From CALGSZ01 sp042408955 (GTDB lineage: Bacteria > Chloroflexota > Chloroflexia > Thermomicrobiales > UBA6265), in the NCBI GenBank assembly GCA_042408955.1, contig JBHOQQ010000087.1, positions 1 to 64,000 on the forward strand: DNA of 64,000 bases, in the 5' to 3' direction. This document shows, in pieces, positions 1 through 7,941 of the stretch (position 1 is the stretch's first letter; every line of letters starts with the position of its first letter). A program made the position numbers and the translations under genes. A model generated the notes under the pieces. The model ran no database searches, was not told where the DNA came from, and saw nothing but the letters and a program-made list of their open reading frames with translations.

Positions 1-84
1 GCGACCGCAGCCAAGTGGGAGGAGATCACCGATCAGCTTGGACGCGAGCAGCAGATTAAACTGTATCAGGCAGCTCTCGGATAG
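1..84 (+). CDS. ABC transporter substrate-binding protein, C-terminal end (partial)
   Basis: Frame 1 is open from the first base and ends with TAG at 82-84, giving 28 residues ending in LYQAALG. The rest of the gene lies upstream of the window. On its own this tail is not diagnostic. It is called the end of a sugar-binding protein because two MalF/MalG-type permease genes follow on the same strand after a hairpin, which is the layout of every other importer in this window. The identity is inference from position; the reading frame and stop are seen directly. Confidence 0.6.
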   Translation, partial: ATAAKWEEITDQLGREQQIKLYQAALG

Positions 85-122
85 GCGGGCTGCCGCCCGA
101 ATCCTGATCGCGTCGTCGTGAC

Positions 123-164
123 AAGCGGCAGGCGTTTTCGGGCTCGCCGAAGCGCCTGCCGCTT
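123..164 (+). repeat. Inverted repeat between binding-protein and permease genes
   Basis: AAGCGGCAGGCG (123-134) pairs perfectly with CGCCTGCCGCTT (153-164), and inner TTCGG/CCGAA bases can extend the stem. No T-run follows. It lies between the end of the binding-protein gene and the first permease, so it could stabilise the 3' end of the binding-protein mRNA or partly terminate. Confidence 0.75.
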
Positions 165-204
165 CCACTGATAGAAGACATCCTGGGGAAAGCATCGAGA
201 ACCC

Positions 205-1338
205 GTGAAGACTGAATCTGCTGTCCAGACACACACCACTGCTGGCTCGGCGGTCTCGGCCCTGCCAGCAACCACCGGTTCACCGCTCGGCCGAGCAATC
301 GCCCGGGGCGTTTTCGGGCTTGCCTCGGTGGCATTCGTCGCGGCGCTAGCCGTACAAATAGCTCACTCCGCCGGCTGGATCTCTACCGGCTTTGCCAATT
401 GGCGCCCAGTGGCCATTGCCGCGCTGATCTGGTTCATCGCCTTGGATATCGCCGTCTTCGTGTTGCGCGGCGAGCGCGGCAAGCGCGCCGTCTTCCTGTT
501 GCCGGCGGTGCAAGCGACGATTGCCTTCGTGATTTTCCCGACCATCTTTGGCTTGTATATCAGCTTTACCGACTGGAATCTTAGCGCGGCTGGCGGTCGC
601 CGCTTCAATGGCATTGACAACTTCCGCCGGATGATCCACGACGATGCGTTTTGGAACGCGCTGGGCAACAACTTTCAGTTCCTCATCGGCGTGCTGGTTC
701 AATACGTTATCGCCTTCGCCCTTGCCCTGTTGCTTAACCAAAATGTGCGCGGCCAGAAGATTTTCCGCGTCATCTTCCTGCTGCCGTTCATGCTGTCTCC
801 GGTGGCCGTCGGCTGGATGATTGGCCGCTCGATTCTCGATGCTCAATATGGTGTCGTCACGCCGCTTTTGGCGAAGTTCGGCTTCGAGAACGTCTCGTTC
901 TACGACCAGCCCTTGCCCGCGTTCATCGGCATCATGGCGATGGACTCCTGGTACTCGATCCCGTTCATCATGGTGTTGCTCTTGGCTGGGCTCCAAGCCT
1001 TGCCCCACGAGGTATTCGAAGCAGCGAAAATTGATGGTGCGTCAAGCTGGCAAACCTTTCGCGACATGACCTTCCCCTTGCTGCTGCCGGTCAGTCTCAC
1101 AGCAGTCGTGCTCCGGGCCATCTTTGAGTTCAAGCTGATCGACGTGGTCCGCGTGGTCACGAACGGTGGTCCAGGTGGCGCGACGGATACGCTGACGAAC
1201 TACATTTACCGGGAAGGCATCGAGAAGACGAACGTTGGGTATGCCACCGCGATGTCCCAGGTCTTTCTCATTATCGTGATTCTCTTCGTGACGCTCATCC
1301 TCGTCACGGTCGGACGGAAGGTGCGCGAGGTCGTCTGA
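205..1338 (+). CDS. Carbohydrate ABC transporter permease, MalF type
   Basis: An inner-membrane subunit of a CUT1-type sugar importer, 377 residues from a GTG start. Two extra hydrophobic segments near the N-terminus (about residues 33-52 and 65-85) precede the usual six-helix core, as in long MalF proteins. The EAA loop is visible near residues 270-290 (EVFEAAKIDGASSWQTF), followed by the conserved FPLLLPV segment; it docks the ATPase. The downstream gene encodes the partner permease after about 20 bases, so the two are co-transcribed. No ATPase gene accompanies them, so a shared MsmK-type ATPase elsewhere (for example the one at 36086-37225) may energise them. The substrate cannot be told from sequence. 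Confidence 0.9.
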   Translation: MKTESAVQTHTTAGSAVSALPATTGSPLGRAIARGVFGLASVAFVAALAVQIAHSAGWISTGFANWRPVAIAALIWFIALDIAVFVLRGERGKRAVFLLPAVQATIAFVIFPTIFGLYISFTDWNLSAAGGRRFNGIDNFRRMIHDDAFWNALGNNFQFLIGVLVQYVIAFALALLLNQNVRGQKIFRVIFLLPFMLSPVAVGWMIGRSILDAQYGVVTPLLAKFGFENVSFYDQPLPAFIGIMAMDSWYSIPFIMVLLLAGLQALPHEVFEAAKIDGASSWQTFRDMTFPLLLPVSLTAVVLRAIFEFKLIDVVRVVTNGGPGGATDTLTNYIYREGIEKTNVGYATAMSQVFLIIVILFVTLILVTVGRKVREVV

Positions 1339-1358
1339 CCGCCGGAAGGAGTCATTCT

Positions 1359-2267
1359 GTGGCAATTGCAGTTGAACAGCGCAAGCTCGTCATCCCAGCA
1401 ACCAAAACCGCTTCGCGCCATGTCCGGCGCGGCCTTGGTCGCACCTTGATCTACGCGGCGCTGATTTTCTGGTCGTTTGTCTGCCTCTTTCCGATCTTTT
1501 GGACGGTCACCACATCGTTCAAGGTAGCAACCGACATCTACCAGCGCCATGTGATTCCTTGGGTCCAGTTCGAGCCAAGCCGAAAAGGCTGGGACTCCAT
1601 CCTGCAGCCTGGCCAGCGCGAGAATTTTCTCAAGCATGCGCGCAATACCGTGGTGATCTCCCTAAGCGCAGCGGCACTCGCCACCGCCATTGGCTCACTT
1701 GCAGCCTATGGCTTGACGCGGTTTTCCTATAAATTTGGCCCGTGGCGGAACCGGGATATCTCGTTCTGGTTTCTTTCGCAGCTCATCCTGCCGCCGGTGG
1801 CCCTCGCCATGCCCTTACTGGTTCTTTACCGGGAGTTAGCGTTGTATGACACGCGCATCGGTTTGATCTGGGTGTACTCGATCATGAATTTGCCCATCGT
1901 CATCTGGATCATGCGCGATCAATTCAATTCAATTCCGGTCGAGCTCGAGCAGGCAGCCCTCGTTGATGGAGCGACAACCTGGCAAGCCTTCTTCCGGATC
2001 GTCGTGCCGGTTGCCGGACCCGGATTCGTCGCCGCCTTCATCCTGGCGCTCATCCTGGCTTGGAACGAATACCTCCTAGCACTCGTGCTGACAGCCACGA
2101 AATCGGTGACGTTGCCATTCCTCATCGCGGGGCAGACCAGCTCGCAAGGGATCCGGTGGTGGTCCATGGCAGCCCTCTCCACGGCCGCGATCGCGCCTTT
2201 GGCGATCATCGGCATCCTGCTGGAGCGGTTCATCGTCAAGGGTCTGACCGCGGGCGCGGTGAAGTAG
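1359..2267 (+). CDS. Carbohydrate ABC transporter permease, MalG type
   Basis: Second membrane subunit of the CUT1 sugar importer, 302 residues. The GTG start at 1359 sits behind GGAAGGA. The protein has about six transmembrane helices and the EAA loop near residues 190-215 (ELEQAALVDGATTWQAF), then the RIVVPVAGPG segment that contacts the nucleotide-binding domain. The C-terminus ends RFIVKGLTAGAVK, typical of MalG-like proteins. It closes the operon as seen here; a GC-rich hairpin follows. The family is sure and the substrate unknown. Confidence 0.92.
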   Translation: MAIAVEQRKLVIPATKTASRHVRRGLGRTLIYAALIFWSFVCLFPIFWTVTTSFKVATDIYQRHVIPWVQFEPSRKGWDSILQPGQRENFLKHARNTVVISLSAAALATAIGSLAAYGLTRFSYKFGPWRNRDISFWFLSQLILPPVALAMPLLVLYRELALYDTRIGLIWVYSIMNLPIVIWIMRDQFNSIPVELEQAALVDGATTWQAFFRIVVPVAGPGFVAAFILALILAWNEYLLALVLTATKSVTLPFLIAGQTSSQGIRWWSMAALSTAAIAPLAIIGILLERFIVKGLTAGAVK

Positions 2268-2288
2268 CCCGCCACCGGCAGCGCGGCC

Positions 2289-2313
2289 CGCGCGGCGCGA
2301 AAAGCTCCGCGCG
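2289..2313 (+). terminator. Possible terminator hairpin after the sugar permease operon
   Basis: CGCGCGG (2289-2295) pairs with CCGCGCG (2307-2313) across an 11-base loop, starting 22 bases after the permease stop. No U-run follows, so intrinsic termination is uncertain. Confidence 0.35.
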
Positions 2314-2736
2314 AGTCGAAAGGTGATCTGGAAAGAGACGGAACAAGCTCGCGCTAGTCTTCCGCAGCGTCGCGCGGGGGCTCACGACCTACTCCCACGG
2401 GGAAACAAGCTCGCTACCGGGCGGCAAAGCGCCGAAGCCGGCGCATGACGCGATGTTCGTCCGGCTTCGCGTCGGCCTCACGACCCACGCTGAGCGCGGA
2501 AAGGCGGCTCAAGCCGGATCGTTCTCCGGACACGGTGGCCTCGTGTCAGTCTTTTGAGCGCAGCTGCCTTCGTGATGAACCTCGTCCCGCGCAACGCGTG
2601 GCAGGGTCTTTCGGCCCGCGCTCCCGCCCGGCAGGGGATGCGGTGATGCGCCGGGTCAGACAGCACCGAGCCGGCTTCACCCGAGCACGCGCCTCGCGCC
2701 CCGTGAGGCGCTTCCGCAGTCACTGAGCTATCCGGG
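2314..2736. other. Unexplained GC-rich spacer with several hairpins
   Basis: About 420 bases with no credible gene. It holds a 9-bp inverted repeat CGAAGCCGG/CCGGCTTCG (2433-2441 and 2461-2469), a 7-bp one GCGCCTC/GAGGCGC (2689-2695 and 2705-2711), and short direct repeats AACAAGCTCGC (near 2342 and 2404) and CTCACGACC (near 2381 and 2478). It does not match RNase P RNA, tmRNA or SRP RNA by the landmarks I know. The 2689-2711 hairpin may end the cold-shock transcript. Confidence 0.35.
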
Positions 2737-2964
2737 TCAGGACGGCTCGACCGGGCGCACATTGATTGCTCGCCGCTTGCCCCTATGCTGCGGATCGGGC
2801 GCGATGTCGTAGGAAACCCGGTCTCCAGGCTCGAGCGCATCAAACTGGTCACCGGCTACGCTTGAGCGGTGAAAAAAGATCTCCTCTGGAGTGGCTTCGC
2901 TGCCCGCGACAATAAATCCGTAGTTCTTCACATTCGGTACGCGCTTGACTGTGCCCGTTGGCAA
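2737..2964 (-). CDS. Cold-shock-domain protein (divergent CspA family)
   Basis: A 75-residue single cold-shock domain that probably binds single-stranded RNA or DNA. RNP1 reads KNYGFI (usual KGFGFI) and RNP2 reads IFFHRS (usual VFVHFS). The aromatic residue normally in GTVKWF is replaced, since this reads GTVKRV. There is a short insertion before RNP2 and a basic tail. The TTG start at 2964 is chosen because AAAGGAG lies seven bases upstream and the fold begins at MPTGTVKRV. Longer in-frame readings run through the promoter. It is a lone gene with its own extended -10 promoter. Confidence 0.88.
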   Translation of the reverse strand: MPTGTVKRVPNVKNYGFIVAGSEATPEEIFFHRSSVAGDQFDALEPGDRVSYDIAPDPQHRGKRRAINVRPVEPS

Positions 2965-2971
2965 TGGATGA

Positions 2972-2978
2972 CTCCTTT
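2972..2978 (-). promoter_or_regulatory. Ribosome-binding site fixing the TTG start of the cold-shock gene
   Basis: AAAGGAG read on the minus strand with a seven-base spacer to TTG at 2962-2964. It decides the start against longer in-frame candidates that lack such a site. Confidence 0.75.
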
Positions 2979-2999
2979 CTGTACGAATAGCACAAGGCC

Positions 3000-3008
3000 A
3001 GTGTACCA
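3000..3008 (-). promoter_or_regulatory. Extended -10 promoter of the cold-shock gene
   Basis: Minus-strand TGGTACACT, a TGn extended -10 with TACACT. It would start transcription near 2993, about 30 bases before the TTG start. No good -35 is visible, as is usual for extended -10 promoters. Confidence 0.45.
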
Positions 3009-3072
3009 CATCACGAACGGAAGTTCGCTGACCAGACCTCCTCAGCAATCACATATTTGGCGCGATGGACCA

Positions 3073-3348
3073 TTAGTGATCATCAAAAACCGATGAAGCA
3101 GGCCGCAACCGGACGAGAATCCCGATGACCACCAGATAGACGAGCGCGAAGAGCACCGCGTAGCCGGCCAGCGGCAAGGCGGCAAAGCGGCGGATGACGA
3201 CGGTCAGCAGCAACGTGATGATGAGGCTCAGCAAGCAGCCAGGCGGCAGCGCGGCCTCCAACGCGGTGGGCGGCCGGGCGCGTTGCGTGCCACGATCACG
3301 GGTATCGGTCTGCCGGCCGCCAGGGTGAGGTGGGCGCGTCGCTACCAT
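3073..3348 (-). CDS. Small hypothetical membrane protein
   Basis: About 91 residues from ATG at 3348. A Pro/Arg-rich N-terminal third is followed by two hydrophobic segments (near residues 37-53 and 58-80) separated by RRFAALPLAG. No motif or family is recognised. No strong Shine-Dalgarno is seen for this ATG or for the ATG seven codons upstream, so the start is uncertain. It stands alone between the cold-shock gene and tRNA-Val. The two clean membrane segments favour a real gene. Confidence 0.5.
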   Translation of the reverse strand: MVATRPPHPGGRQTDTRDRGTQRARPPTALEAALPPGCLLSLIITLLLTVVIRRFAALPLAGYAVLFALVYLVVIGILVRLRPASSVFDDH

Positions 3349-3419
3349 GCCGGGAGTATAGGGCAGCACTATCCCGCGGACCAGCGGCGGACGATCACGC
3401 GTGCGACGGCGGCCGGCAA

Positions 3420-3449
3420 TTGACAGGCAGGCAGCGAGATGACTATACT
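3420..3449 (+). promoter_or_regulatory. Sigma-70 promoter of tRNA-Val
   Basis: TTGACA (3420-3425), 18-base spacer, TATACT (3444-3449). Transcription would start about ten bases before the mature tRNA. This is one of the best consensus promoters in the window. Confidence 0.8.
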
Positions 3450-3466
3450 TTCGTTGTCACGACAGC

Positions 3467-3540
3467 GGGCGGTTAGCTCAGTTGGTTAGAGCGCCACGTT
3501 GACATCGTGGAGGTCACTGGTTCGAGTCCAGTATCGCCCA
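3467..3540 (+). tRNA. tRNA-Val (anticodon GAC)
   Basis: A 74-base cloverleaf. The acceptor GGGCGGT pairs with ATCGCCC with one G-U, discriminator A. The D arm is GCTC/GAGC, the anticodon stem CCACG/CGTGG around loop TTGACAT gives anticodon GAC, and the T arm ACTGG/CCAGT has loop TTCGAGT. CCA is not encoded (CCC follows). It decodes GUC/GUU valine codons. A consensus promoter precedes it and a terminator follows within ten bases. Confidence 0.97.
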
Positions 3541-3550
3541 CCCGCGCAAG

Positions 3551-3582
3551 GCCCGGTCGATTTCCTGACCGGGCTCTTTGCT
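3551..3582 (+). terminator. Rho-independent terminator after tRNA-Val
   Basis: GCCCGGTC (3551-3558) pairs perfectly with GACCGGGC (3567-3574) across an eight-base loop, followed by the T-rich TCTTTGCTT. Confidence 0.75.
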
Positions 3583-3672
3583 TGCCCTGCGTTTCGCTCT
3601 TTCTTTCCCGCGCAGAACATGCGATCATGCTCCCTCGGCACGTAGGTGAGGTCTACGGGGAGCAGACGAGGC

Positions 3673-5244
3673 ATGAGTTCCGAGATCGAAATCCGAGGCA
3701 CCGTTCCAACAGAAGCAGCGCACATTCTCTCGCCAGAGGCGCTCGCGTTCGTCGCCACTCTTCACCGGGAGTTCAATCCGGTCAGGGAGCAATTGCTGGC
3801 GCGGCGACAGGAGCGCCAGGCGGCAATCGCGGCTGGGGAACCACTCACGTTTCTGGAGGAGACGCGCTCGGTTCGCGAGAGCGATTGGCAGGCGGCCCCG
3901 GCCCCACCGGCACTGCAGGACCGCCGGGTTGAGATCACCGGTCCAACCGACCGGAAGATGATGATCAACGCGCTCAACTCTGGTGCTCGGGTCTTCATGG
4001 CCGACTTCGAGGATGCTCTCTCGCCGTCCTGGCCGAATATCGTCGATGGCCAGCGCAACCTGTTCGATGCCGTCCGGCGGACCATTACCTTTCTGAACCC
4101 GGATGGCCGCGTCTACCGGCTGAATGAGCAGACGGCCACGCTAGTGGTGCGGCCGCGCGGCTGGCATCTGGTCGAGCGGCATGTCCTCGTAGATGGACAG
4201 CCGGTCTCCGCCAGCATCTTCGACTTCGGTCTCAGCTTCTACCACAACGCGCGCGAGCAACTAGAGCGCGGCGCGGGGCAGTACTACTACCTGCCGAAAC
4301 TGGAGAGCCACCGCGAAGCCCGGCTCTGGAACGACATCTTCCTCGCGGCACAAGAGCGCTTGGGCATTCCCCGCGGCACCATTCGCGCCACCGTGCTGAT
4401 CGAAACGATCCTTGCCGCGTTTGAGATGGAAGAGATTCTCTACGAGCTGAGGGAGCACGCGGCAGGTCTGAATGCCGGGCGATGGGATTATATCTTTAGC
4501 TTGATCAAGACCTTTCGCCATTCCCCAGCCCATGTCCTGCCCGACCGGGCGCAAGTCACGATGACCGTCCCCTTTATGCGCGCCTACACGGAGCTCCTCG
4601 TCCGCACATGCCACAAACGCGGAGCGCATGCCATTGGCGGCATGGCCGCGTTTATTCCAAGCCGCCGCGACCCCGCGGTCAACGAGGTCGCGCTGGCGCG
4701 AGTCCGCGAGGACAAGGAGCGCGAGGCTGGCGCGGGCTTCGACGGCACGTGGGTGGCGCATCCGGATTTGGTACCCGTCGCAATGGAGGTGTTTGACCGA
4801 ATCCTTGGGCAGAAGCCGAACCAGAAAGACCGCCTGCGCGAGGATGTCGTGGTGACGCCAGAGCAACTTACCGATGTGCGCGTTCCGGGTGGCAAGATCA
4901 CCGACGGGGGGTTGCGTACAAACATCAGTGTCGCGCTGCAATACCTCGATTCATGGCTGCGCGGCAATGGCGCGGCAGCGATCAACAACCTCATGGAAGA
5001 CGCGGCGACGGCTGAGATTTCTCGTGCCCAGATCTGGCAGTGGATCCGGCACCGGGCAACCACCGATGACGGCACGCCGGTCACGGTCGAGCGGTACCGC
5101 GCAACGCGGGATGAGGAGCTCGCCAAGCTTGGTGGCGTCGCGCAAGGCCGGCTGAGTGACGCCGTAGCCTTGTTGAATCTGCTCGTAGAGAGCGAAGAAT
5201 TCGTGCCGTTCTTGACGGTGCCAGCCTACGATTATTTCGAATGA
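3673..5244 (+). CDS. aceB: Malate synthase A
   Basis: Condenses glyoxylate with acetyl-CoA to malate in the cytoplasm, the second step of the glyoxylate shunt. It has 523 residues, close to the usual 530 or so for the A isoform. The family signature is intact as REHAAGLNAGRWDYIFS near residues 260-276, and MADFEDALSPSW near 105-116 carries acidic metal-binding residues. The ATG at 3673 is preferred over an upstream GTG at 3646 because the family start aligns there; a GGGGAG lies about a dozen bases before it. No isocitrate lyase gene is in the window, so it may instead handle glyoxylate from purine, glycolate or other C2 catabolism. The next gene follows after 40 bases. Confidence 0.95.
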   Translation: MSSEIEIRGTVPTEAAHILSPEALAFVATLHREFNPVREQLLARRQERQAAIAAGEPLTFLEETRSVRESDWQAAPAPPALQDRRVEITGPTDRKMMINALNSGARVFMADFEDALSPSWPNIVDGQRNLFDAVRRTITFLNPDGRVYRLNEQTATLVVRPRGWHLVERHVLVDGQPVSASIFDFGLSFYHNAREQLERGAGQYYYLPKLESHREARLWNDIFLAAQERLGIPRGTIRATVLIETILAAFEMEEILYELREHAAGLNAGRWDYIFSLIKTFRHSPAHVLPDRAQVTMTVPFMRAYTELLVRTCHKRGAHAIGGMAAFIPSRRDPAVNEVALARVREDKEREAGAGFDGTWVAHPDLVPVAMEVFDRILGQKPNQKDRLREDVVVTPEQLTDVRVPGGKITDGGLRTNISVALQYLDSWLRGNGAAAINNLMEDAATAEISRAQIWQWIRHRATTDDGTPVTVERYRATRDEELAKLGGVAQGRLSDAVALLNLLVESEEFVPFLTVPAYDYFE

Positions 5245-5284
5245 GGCATGGCTTGGGTGCTCGGTACGGGGAGGGGATGAGCGC

Positions 5285-6133
5285 ATGCGCACCGCGGGAC
5301 CCGTTGGGACGCTGATCAGCGGCTATAACTCGCCGGAGGGACCAGCCTTCGACCGGGATGGCAATCTCTATTTTGTCAACTGGCTGACGAGCTCGATTGT
5401 GAAAGTAACACCGGATGGTCAGGCTTCCGAATATTTCAATACAGGCGGCATTCCCGCGGGCCTGGCATTCCATCCAGACGGCTGTCTTTACGTTGCAGAT
5501 GAGGGGGAGCAGATCCACGGCCTGCTTCGCATCACGCCGGACCGGCAGGCGACGATCGTCGTCAATGAATACAACGGGAAACCGCTCAACGGCGCCAATG
5601 ACCTGGTGGTCGATCGCAATGGCGTCATCTACTTTTCGGATCCGTGGGGATCATCGGCAGATAATCCGGTCGGCGGCTTTTACCGCTATTTCCCGGACGG
5701 CCGGCTGGAGCAACTAGACACCGGGCTGGCGTTCCCGAACGGCGTTGCGCTGACGGCAGATGGTTCAGCCGTCATTCTGGCAGAGACATACCGCAATCGC
5801 CTGCTGCGCTACGCCATTCGCCCAGATGGCACGGTTGGTCCGCGGGAGCGCTGGGCCGACACGCATCTACCGCCAGGGCCGGACGGCATGGCCTTCGACG
5901 AGAACGGCGACCTCTATGTCGCGCATTATGCCGGCGGCTGCGTGGATGTCTTCTCGCCGGAAGGCAAGAAAGTTGACGAGATCCGTGTGCCCGGCGCGAA
6001 CCCGACCAACGTCGCCTTTGGCGGACCCGACCGGCGGACGCTGGTCATCACCGAGGTGGAGACCGCCTCGGTCTACCGGGTGCGGATGGCCGTTGCCGGC
6101 CAGCCGCTCAACGACGGATTCAGCCAGCGCTGA
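5285..6133 (+). CDS. SMP-30/gluconolactonase-like beta-propeller hydrolase
   Basis: A 282-residue protein of the SMP-30/gluconolactonase/LRE-like family, six-bladed propellers that hydrolyse sugar lactones using a single divalent metal. Family landmarks are the opening SPEGPAFDRDGNLYFVN (acidic metal ligand), NGANDLVVDRNGVIYFSDPWG, LAFPNGVALTADG with the NGV loop, and PDGMAFDENGDLYVAHY. RBS GGAGGGG precedes the ATG. It lies 40 bases after malate synthase and may share its transcript. The real substrate lactone is unknown; a sugar-acid role would suit the sugar importers nearby. Confidence 0.85.
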   Translation: MRTAGPVGTLISGYNSPEGPAFDRDGNLYFVNWLTSSIVKVTPDGQASEYFNTGGIPAGLAFHPDGCLYVADEGEQIHGLLRITPDRQATIVVNEYNGKPLNGANDLVVDRNGVIYFSDPWGSSADNPVGGFYRYFPDGRLEQLDTGLAFPNGVALTADGSAVILAETYRNRLLRYAIRPDGTVGPRERWADTHLPPGPDGMAFDENGDLYVAHYAGGCVDVFSPEGKKVDEIRVPGANPTNVAFGGPDRRTLVITEVETASVYRVRMAVAGQPLNDGFSQR

Positions 6134-6140
6134 GCGCCGG

Positions 6141-6569
6141 CTACCATCCGCAGGTGGGGTAGCCGGGCAACACGCCAAGCTGTTGCAGCAAGCCAAAGCT
6201 GTCGTACTGCACCCAGCGCTCGACCGCTTTGCCGTTCTGGTACCGGTCCAGGCCAATACCCTCGACCCGAACCTGGCGGCCGGTCGGCGGAATGCCCAGG
6301 AATGGGCCGAGATGGGTGCCACGGGCGGTGAAGCGGTAGACGATATGCTCGCCGCACGGAATCACACTCTCGAGCGTCAGGGCCAGATCGGGAAAGCCGG
6401 TGCGAAAGCCGGCGATGTCGATGCGCACACCTTCCGGGCCGTAATGATCACCAAACGGCAGGTGACTGACGTGATCCGGGGCAATCAGCTCCGGCAGAAT
6501 CTGCACGTTGCCGGCATTGAATGCTTCGTCAATGAAGCGCTTGAGAAGAGCACAGACGTCGTCGCTCAT
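6141..6569 (-). CDS. SnoaL-like/ester cyclase family protein
   Basis: A 142-residue protein of the NTF2-like SnoaL (polyketide cyclase-like) superfamily. Visible landmarks are the helical start with AFNAGNVQILPELIAPDHVSH, the GPEGVRIDIAGFRTGFPDL turn, RFTARGTHLGPFLGIPPTG and a terminal VQYDSFGLLQQLGVLP. Most bacterial members are uncharacterised small hydrolase/isomerase-like proteins, so a polyketide role should not be assumed. It ends convergently, seven bases from the SMP-30 gene. AAAGGAT precedes the ATG. Confidence 0.8.
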   Translation of the reverse strand: MSDDVCALLKRFIDEAFNAGNVQILPELIAPDHVSHLPFGDHYGPEGVRIDIAGFRTGFPDLALTLESVIPCGEHIVYRFTARGTHLGPFLGIPPTGRQVRVEGIGLDRYQNGKAVERWVQYDSFGLLQQLGVLPGYPTCGW

Positions 6570-6718
6570 GCGGATCCGATCCTTTTACCATCGCCAAAAC
6601 TCCTTGCAATCTGGCTAGCTGCACGGCTGCATCTCCCAGACTGCTGTATGACAATGGTGCCGTGGCGGACCAGCTCTACGCATCAGTCAGACGACGTATT
6701 TTGGCGGTGTATCGCGCG

Positions 6719-7813
6719 TTAGGAGTGCTCGCGCCGTACGAGGGAGACCTCGCGCAAGCGGAGCCGGATCCGGCGGTTTTTGGCATCAAGCAGGGTCAAG
6801 CGCTGGACACCGCCGACAATCACCTTGAGCGGAATACCATCTGCGTCAACGAGCAGGCGCACCGACGGCCCCTCGAAGACGACTTGCTCGACCAAGCCTT
6901 CCACCGTGCCAGGCTCGTTGCGCCCGGCGCCGTTGGAGAGCACTTCAATATTCTCCGGACGAACGAAGGCGAGCACCTGGTCGCCGGGCGCGACGCCGCC
7001 TGGCGCATAGGCCGTGAGGGAAAGCGAGCCAGCGCGGACGGTCGCCTGGCGCTGGTGATCGCTCATCTCGCGAACTTCGGTCACAGTGCCTGGGAGCGCG
7101 TTGTTATCCCCCACGAAATTGGCAACAAACTCTGTGGCTGGCCGCAAATAGATATCAAGCTGCGTCCCTGCCTGCTCCACGCGGCCCTGATTCATCACAA
7201 AGATGCGGTCGGAGATGGCGAATGCCTCGGATTGGTCGTGGGTGACGTAGATTGCGGTCTTCCTGGTCCGGCGCTGCAGCGCCAGAATCGAGTATTTCAG
7301 CGTGTCCCGCAGGTTGCGGTCGAGCGCGGACAGCGGCTCGTCGAACAGCAAGACCCGAGGATCGGTCGCCAGCATGCGCGCCAAGGCGACGCGCTGCTGT
7401 TGCCCGCCCGAAAGCTGTGACGGCATGCGGTCGCCGTAGCCTTCTAGCTCGATCATGGCCAGCAGTTCCTCGACGCGCTGCTCGATCTCGCGCTTCGGCC
7501 GGCGCTTCACTGATAGGCCAAATGCAATGTTCTTAGCAACGCTGAGATGCGGAAAGAGGGCATGGCTCTGGAAGGCCAGCCCGACATTCCGCCTGTGCGT
7601 GGGGATGTCGTTGACCACCTGATCGTCGAACAGGATCAGACCCTCGGTTGGCTCGACAAGACCAGCGACCATTCGCAGCGTCGTCGTTTTGCCGCAGCCG
7701 GAAGGCCCAAGCAGGGTAACGAATTCCCCTTCGGCAATATCGGCACTGACACGGTCCACTGCGACCGTTTGCCCAAAGCGCTTCGTGACTTCAACAAGAC
7801 GAACTCGTGACAT
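6719..7813 (-). CDS. ABC transporter ATP-binding protein, PotA-like
   Basis: A 364-residue ATPase of the PotA/CysA-like group that drives the preceding two permeases. Walker A GPSGCGKT near residues 36-43, signature LSGGQQQR near 135-142, Walker B VLLFDEPLSALD near 155-166 and the switch histidine in YVTHDQ are all present. A C-terminal TOBE-type regulatory domain (from about 235) carries VLAFVRPENIEVL. It is the last gene of the minus-strand set binding protein, permease, permease, ATPase. A 128-base gap separates it from the second permease. The substrate is probably a small cation such as a polyamine, by family only; iron, thiamine or phosphonate are possible. Confidence 0.93.
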   Translation of the reverse strand: MSRVRLVEVTKRFGQTVAVDRVSADIAEGEFVTLLGPSGCGKTTTLRMVAGLVEPTEGLILFDDQVVNDIPTHRRNVGLAFQSHALFPHLSVAKNIAFGLSVKRRPKREIEQRVEELLAMIELEGYGDRMPSQLSGGQQQRVALARMLATDPRVLLFDEPLSALDRNLRDTLKYSILALQRRTRKTAIYVTHDQSEAFAISDRIFVMNQGRVEQAGTQLDIYLRPATEFVANFVGDNNALPGTVTEVREMSDHQRQATVRAGSLSLTAYAPGGVAPGDQVLAFVRPENIEVLSNGAGRNEPGTVEGLVEQVVFEGPSVRLLVDADGIPLKVIVGGVQRLTLLDAKNRRIRLRLREVSLVRREHS

Positions 7814-7941
7814 GCGTGCTTCCTGCTATTGGTGCTCGGCCACCAGCCGCCAGCGCCCGATGCGAACGGCCAAGTGCGGGCGAGCGTGTCCTGGGTGAGC
7901 ATCGTGATCGCTGGACAGGCACATCGTTACGCGAGATCAAG

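Noticed and set aside
2314..2736. RNase P RNA, tmRNA or 6S RNA in the GC-rich spacer
   Set aside because: The conserved landmarks of RNase P RNA (GAAAGTCC region) and tmRNA (tRNA-like ends with tag reading frame) are absent.
5760..6722. A 320-residue plus-strand frame across the SMP-30 and SnoaL genes
   Set aside because: It overlaps two well-supported genes in other frames and has shadow-type composition.
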